23,286 nt of DNA. Source: Bigelowiella natans CCMP2755. Taxonomy: Eukaryota; Cercozoa; Chlorarachniophyceae. The notes below the pieces were generated by a model. The model was not told where the DNA came from. It ran no database searches and worked only from the letters and a program-made list of their open reading frames with translations. The number at the start of each line of letters is the position of its first letter. Within the stretch, counting starts at the first letter, position 1. Location: positions 1-23,286 of the forward strand of contig ADNK01002543.1 of NCBI GenBank assembly GCA_000320545.1, written 5' to 3'. Made by a program: the position numbers and the translations under genes. Positions 18,906-23,286 of the stretch are shown here, piece by piece.

Positions 18906-21260
18906 TGTTTCCAAAACTTGTTGAAACTGTGGGATTCCATTTTGAGGGAGTCTTCGTTCTCTGGTCCAATTTTCTGTGTTGCTTCGGAAGACGAAACACC
19001 AGTTCGCCCAGAGCCACAACGTGATCCAGTCACGGACACCACAGACGGTTTGTGCGGAAAAGCAACTGCGGATCACAAATGCGACCCGTTGCATGAAACA
19101 GCAGTTGGTGATCCAAGCAACGACGATGGAGATGATGCGGCATGGAACAGAACATTGAGAGGATTGTCAACTTCAGTGTTCTCAACGCACGTGAGCATCA
19201 TCGAAACAGTGCCTCTCACCGATTTGCTTCCGCATGTTTGCATCCACATCCAGCCCACATGCAACAGATTCGATGCCACTCCGCACGTGGCTGAAAAGTG
19301 GAAACAGCTGCTGAAAGTGTTTGAAGAAGTGATTTCTTCCCGCTTGCCCATTCATCTGGTTGGCAATGGCTCAGATGGGGATGCAAGGAGAGCTTTGATG
19401 CAACTCCTCGACACTCACAAAGCACATTCGAGTGAACTGGCACACACACTGAATGCTGTTGGTTTCAACATGGCAGGTCTGAAGGTGTTGAACGAAGATG
19501 GGAGTCTGAAGACCGTGAGGAATCTGCACATGCAAGGCCCCAAACACAAAGCAAAAAAGCTGGATTCTTGCATGAACATTGCAGGCAGATCTCTCGTGTT
19601 GGGCAACTGCACCGCCGATGGACGGGCGCTGCAAGCAGTGGTGGATGTGAAAAACGGAGATGATGTGGTTGATCACGGTCTGCGGATGGAAGACGTCAAC
19701 AGGGATGACAGACAGAACTTTGAAGCCTGTGTCCGGAGATCGAGCCTGAAAGTGTCTGAACTCATGCGGACAAGGCTGAGGGGCTCCCACAGAACTCCAG
19801 GAACGGAGACCATGATCGAGTTGAACAGGGAGTTCATGACAACATTTTTTGGCAAAAAGACAACCCTAGCAACACGCATCGAAAGAGCTGGACACATCGT
19901 CACATTTCTTCGTCTCTGGAGTCTGGAGGTGAAAGGAAATCAACAGCTGCGCTTGAATGCCAACTTCATGCCGCACCAGAGCTTCAATCACATCGTGCTC
20001 TCCTGCATGTCAGCAGTCCCACGTGTCAAATTGTTCCGAGATTCATCTCCTCACCGCCCTTGCAGGCTGGATCTGCCTGGGTCGGATGTTTGCGAGAGGA
20101 CTTTCTCAGATGCAGGAGGGTTTGGGCAGACAGCTAGCCACATGCGCAACCACAACACAAAGGAGTTCAGGGACTTCATCACCAGGAATGATGCTTTGAC
20201 AAGGTTGCATGTGGGAGAGCACAAAATGCACGATCATGTCAGGCACAAAAAAACTGAATGTGACCATCGATGCCACGAAGACACGGAGGAGGACGATGCT
20301 GATCTGACAGATCATCCCACCGACGAAGAAATGAAAAAACGATGGGAAGCTGGATCTGAAAGAGCTCGTCGCAAATGCTGTGAATTGGGCATGAATGACA
20401 TGCCCAATGATTTGTTGCAAGACCCGTCTGCAGCTGACGACCTCCAGGGATTTGACACCAAGGGGATGGCCCAGTGCGAGAGACACATGAGGGAAGCCAA
20501 CGAAGACGCGGCTGCTGCTGCTCAAAACAACAACGATGGTTTCGACAACTTGGCTGATGATTTGTTCAGAGCCATGGATTTGTTAGCACCTCCTGGGGGT
20601 GACGACGATGACGAAGACGATGATGAGGGTGATGACCGTGGTGGTGGAGGGGGTGAAAATGGGAGGATCAGACGTGGCAGACGACATGGGCATGCCTTGG
20701 ATGTGAGGACACCCAGTGGCAAATTCATCACAAAACAAAAGGCTGTCCACCTTGTGCTCCAGAGTTTGGAAAGAAATTCGCCTGGACATTTGGGTCCGAA
20801 GCTTTCCAAGGATGGACAAAGAAAGGTGTCCCAATCTGCAGACATGGCCGCAAAACGCAGTTTGCTAGCATCTTGCGGTGCAGATGGTCTCCATCATTCA
20901 GAGCATGACCTCCGACCTGGCGCCGACGTCGCCCTGCGATCAACAAACCTTGGATCCGACACTGGAATTTTGCACTTTGCTGAGATCACACGCATGACGA
21001 AACTCCCGAGCAACGGACGACGAGTTCTCGCAATGCGACCTGTGAAGCTTTCAGATCCCCCGAAATCTCTTCATTGCTCTTTCCAGTTCCGTGTGGAGGC
21101 GGAGGACAGCCCAACGAACGATGGCAGTCGCAAACATCATTGTGGTCCGGATGGCAACGTTGGCATGGACACGACCCAGCACGATGCTGTCAAAAACGTG
21201 TTGGGCATTGTCGATTTTCAGTGCGACCAATCCGACAACTGCCATTTCGCATTTCCTTGA
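18906..21260 (+). pseudogene. Transposase-like gene, catalytic core and C-terminal acidic region
   Basis: Same frame as the preceding piece, open to TGA 21258-21260. Motifs in order: LVGNGSDGDARR (first acidic block), MQGPKHKAKKLDSCM (the expected Q-D-x-x-H is QGPKH, GGC for the Asp codon), SLVLGNCTADGRAL, DDRQNFEACVRRSS, TFLRLWSLEV, and SDVCERTFSDAGGFG (third acidic residue). These match the motif order of the RNase H-fold transposase-like family described for the gene. The C-terminal third has an Asp-rich run (DDDDEDDDEGDD) and a basic patch (RIRRGRRHGH). No tyrosine in about 780 codons. hAT is a possible alternative for the ERTFSDAGG end, but the other motifs fit less well. Confidence 0.6.
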
Positions 21261-21678
21261 TCAAAAACAACACGATCATTGCAATGAGATTGTTGATGAT
21301 CTCCAACCAAGAAGGATGGATCAAGAAGCAAAGGAAGCAAATGCCGTTCGCACCATTGCCAATCAGATGGGGGACTCTCAATCACGACCAAGAAGAGCGT
21401 CAACTGTGACCAGAGTTGGCAGATCGACAGGCATCAGTGGCATGCTCAGACGCATGAATGTGCTTGAAGCTTGGAAGAAAGCATTCGCCACAAAGATGGA
21501 GCACCTCAATTGGGAAGTTTGCAGCATTGAACACTTGGACGATGATGCTTGCGACTCTGCTCAAGACAAAGGCAGACGGGATCACGTTGAGGCAATGGTT
21601 GCTGCTGGAGTCAGGATTCCAGGGCTTTGTGATTGCAGCTTTTGTGTGGAAAATGGAGTGTTTGATGAGCACCAATGA
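21261..21678 (+). pseudogene. Transposase-like gene, C-terminal extension in the +1 frame
   Basis: A +1 shift at CCT-TGA-T (21255-21261) opens a frame to TGA 21676-21678 with coherent charged sequence (QEAKEANAVRTIANQM, MLRRMNVLEAWKKAFATKME) and a C-terminal Cys motif (GLCDCSFC). The sharp end of sense-like sequence at 21,678 supports that this belongs to the same protein. Accidental indel, programmed shift or an unseen intron are all possible; an indel is most likely. Confidence 0.45.
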
Positions 21679-22099
21679 ATGCAGTTCTGATCAAAAAAGA
21701 AGCAGCATGTGAATTTGGTTCACATTTTGATTGTGGTTTGAATCAAACACTCCATGGCTTGATTTGTGCTGCAGCAACATGCAAAAATTTGCTTTGGGTT
21801 TTCAGATTGAAGTTCCACCATCACACATGAAAAATTCTGATGATCCAAACAACAATGTGTCAGTGGAAAGATCTCCACTCAGTTGCATGCACATTTTCAC
21901 CGCCACGCACCGCTGCGCAGCGAGCCACAGCCCCGCTGCAGACAGCTGATGGAGTGTCTTCCAAACGTCCCTCCCCCCCCCCCCACCACACCCCTGCCTA
22001 ATGTTCAAAGGACACATTCTCGCAGCGCACCCCCACTCCACCCGACACAACCTCTTCAGACGACACGAAAGGTGGCAAATCCGCTGTGCATTCCCAAAC
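21679..22099. other. Right border of the island
   Basis: No gene seen. TpA-free up to 21,998. Contains a short inverted repeat TTTGAT ... ATCAAA near 21,726-21,748 and a C run (21,972-21,984). The element end and any target-site duplication could not be located. Confidence 0.4.
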
Positions 22100-23144
22100 A
22101 TGGACGCGCAATCCGAAAAACGTTGCAACTGCTGAAGTGTTGTGTACGCATGCATTGCTTCAATTGTGTCACAATGAACACACATGTGCACATGTGTGTG
22201 TGTGTGTGTGTGTGTGCATGTGTGCATGTGTGTGCAGGCACGAAATCCAGCGGGGGGGGCGGCGCTGGCGAGAGGAAGGTCGGTAGCAGCTCCAACAGCA
22301 CCAACAGCATCAACAACTCCGTCGCGTCGCGGAACCTGGAGCTCCTCCTCGCGACCTTCGGCCCGCTCACGAAGCTCGACAACCCCTGCCTTCTGGAGTA
22401 CATGAACGCGCACCCCATCGAGGCGCTGCTCACGCAGGTTGAGCGCTGCTGCGGATGCACGGCGAAGGTCCCTCTCGCCTACCTCCTACGCAATGACAAC
22501 TGGTAAGGGCCGTTTTACTTTTTGAGTGCTCTGGTGGTGCACGCGGCGTGGTGTTCTTGGGAGAACGCGAATGCATGAATGACGACGTGCGTGTTGCCTT
22601 CCTTTCTGCTGGTTTGTGTGGCCTTCCCCTCCCCCTCCCCTTCCTTCTAGGTACCGTTGTGAAGGCATTGATGAGAGAGGGTGCGGAATCCTCTACTCGT
22701 ACTCGTTCTGCTCCAAGATGCCATTCTCTGACGATATCGGGTTGCTTTGTTCGACGGTATTTTGCTCGACATTACGCACGCACTCACGCATGCGCTTGTT
22801 CACCTAGATTCCGCAAGCACTGCCCGAAATGCCGGAAGTGCGTAGATGACCGTTGTCCCCATTGTGACGCTTGTGGATGGTAACAACGAGACCCTCAATT
22901 GCAAAATCCGTCCGTTTCATCGACGAAGAATATCATCCACACACACACACATACACACACATATGTACATGTACATGCATGTTTGCAGGTGTGTGTTTGT
23001 GTGTGTGTGTATGTGTGTGTGTGTGTGTGTGTGTGTTTGTTTGGATGTGCTGACAACTATTATGCTGTCGCCCACGCCGCTTCAAACAAATTACAGCTGC
23101 TACATCGCTTTCTCGCCAGGATACCCATGTTCCTGTCAGCAGAG
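22100..23144 (+). CDS. Multi-exon gene for a cysteine-rich protein (partial)
   Basis: Exons: possible first 22100-22121 (ATG, MDAQSEK; donor GTTGCA), then 22238-22502, 22651-22740, 22808-22879 and 23097-23144, with a good donor (AG|GTAGGG) at 23,145, so the gene continues past the visible exons. Phases agree at every junction. The 22238 exon is GC-rich and encodes LELLLATFGPLTKLDNPCLL and HPIEALLTQVERCCGCTAKV. The later exons give WYRCEGIDERGCGILYSYSF, then the dense FRKHCPKCRKCVDDRCPHCD continuing ACG and, after splicing, PGYPCSC. Repeated C-x2-C pairs predict bound zinc. A TAA at 22881-22883 would end the protein if the intron at 22,880 were not removed. Family not recognised. The first exon is tentative; the true 5' end could also lie beyond the island. 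Confidence 0.6.
22194..22235. repeat. (TG)n tract forming the end of an intron
   Basis: The run leads directly into the acceptor TGTGTGCAG at 22,237, replacing the usual pyrimidine tract. Confidence 0.8.
22986..23042. repeat. (TG)n tract in an intron
   Basis: A long imperfect TG run in the intron before the exon at 23,097, preceded by a CA-rich stretch at 22,938-22,960 that could pair with it. Confidence 0.85.
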
Positions 23145-23174
23145 GTAGGGTGCTGAATCAGGGAGAGGAAGGGT

Positions 23175-23286
23175 GGGGGGGGGGGGGGGGGGGGGAAAAG
23201 CCCATTAAATTTTTTGAAACTATTTTCCTCTAAACGTACTTCCCAAAATATTACAAAAACAAATAGCGGCCTCCCCCCCCCCCCCC
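23175..23286. repeat. Poly-G (22 G) and terminal poly-C tracts
   Basis: G run at 23,175-23,196 and C run from 23,273 to the window end. Between them is AT-rich sequence with no gene seen. Confidence 0.85.

Larger units (their letters stand above)
16575..21678 (+). pseudogene. Multi-exon transposase-like gene, disrupted
   Basis: Pieces on the plus strand: 16575-16886, 16933-17081, 17141 to before 17342, 17514-17638, 17700-18905, 18906-21260 (same frame after one TGA) and a +1 frame to 21678. Splice phases agree at the first, second and 17638/17700 junctions; the 17.3-17.5 kb junction is unresolved. The core resembles a family of RNase H-fold transposase-like proteins that I know by their motif order: a G-x-D-G-D block, then Q-D-x-x-H with K-L, then L-G, D-R-x-N-(F/Y), F-L-R-(L/I)-W, and finally C-E-x-x-F. 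Here the second acidic residue is glycine. With one in-frame stop, one frameshift and that substitution, the copy is probably inactive. It has one tyrosine over all pieces. Confidence 0.6.
9904..21998. other. TpA-depleted mobile-element island
   Basis: Between the TA at 9902 and the TA at 21999 I count only 14 TA dinucleotides by eye, starting at 10033, 13263, 13267, 14858, 16275, 18621, 18643, 18874, 18893, 18901, 19867, 20135, 20584 and 20866. Base composition is otherwise balanced, so several hundred are expected. The loss includes reading frames, 3' regions, introns and spacers. Eight survivors are in CTAG. The island holds two retrotransposon copies and one transposase-like gene, and its borders match a change to TpA-rich host DNA. 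Confidence 0.9.

Noticed and set aside
9904-21998. Explaining TpA loss by RNA-level selection against UpA cleavage
   Set aside because: UpA avoidance is known in RNA viruses and stable mRNAs, but the loss here also covers introns and spacers. It does not suit all the sequence seen.
9904-21998. The island as a contaminant or chimeric join
   Set aside because: A second TpA-free segment occurs at 1-375 with host DNA between, and the island consists of typical interspersed mobile elements. Reads spanning both borders would settle this.
22938-23042. CA-rich and TG-rich stretches as a possible CRISPR or structured RNA
   Set aside because: They are plain dinucleotide microsatellites without unit spacers or conserved stems.

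Overview
This is nuclear DNA of a eukaryote, most likely a protist or alga. It contains a signal-peptide gene cut into at least 19 exons by short GT-AG introns, several mobile-element families, long homopolymer and dinucleotide runs, and no operons or bacterial-type genes. I cannot name the species.

Layout. (1) Bases 1-375 are a mobile-element scrap with RNase H motifs resembling a Ty3/gypsy LTR retrotransposon, split over two frames. (2) Bases ~376-9,903 are AT-richer host DNA holding one large minus-strand gene. It starts at 9,488 with a signal peptide and runs to about 638. Twelve of its splice junctions agree in phase; the product alternates beta-rich blocks, helical blocks and His/Ser-rich linkers. 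(3) Bases 9,904-21,998 are a 12.1 kb mobile-element island: a 5'-truncated non-LTR reverse transcriptase (RT) copy (9,983-12,015), a second divergent copy of the same general type (about 12,016-15,712) with a frameshift, and a multi-exon transposase-like gene (16,575-21,678) with one in-frame TGA and one +1 frameshift. Both RT copies end in TTCATTG heptamer tails. (4) Bases ~22,100-23,144 are the start of a plus-strand host gene with a cysteine-rich module and tiny introns.

The main discovery is compositional. By eye I count only 14 TpA dinucleotides in 9,904-21,998, where several hundred would be expected, and none in 1-375. The loss covers coding and non-coding DNA and three unrelated classes of mobile element, while host DNA on both sides is rich in TpA. 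Eight of the 14 survivors lie in CTAG. As a result about 3,000 mobile-element codons contain one tyrosine, every reading frame closes with TGA, and the RT motif usually read AYD is AHD in both RT copies. I infer a process acting on mobile elements that turns TpA into CpA/TpG, analogous to methylation-driven CpG loss. A modified thymine such as 5-hydroxymethyluracil at TpA, or an adenine-deaminating mutator, are candidate causes; neither is proven.
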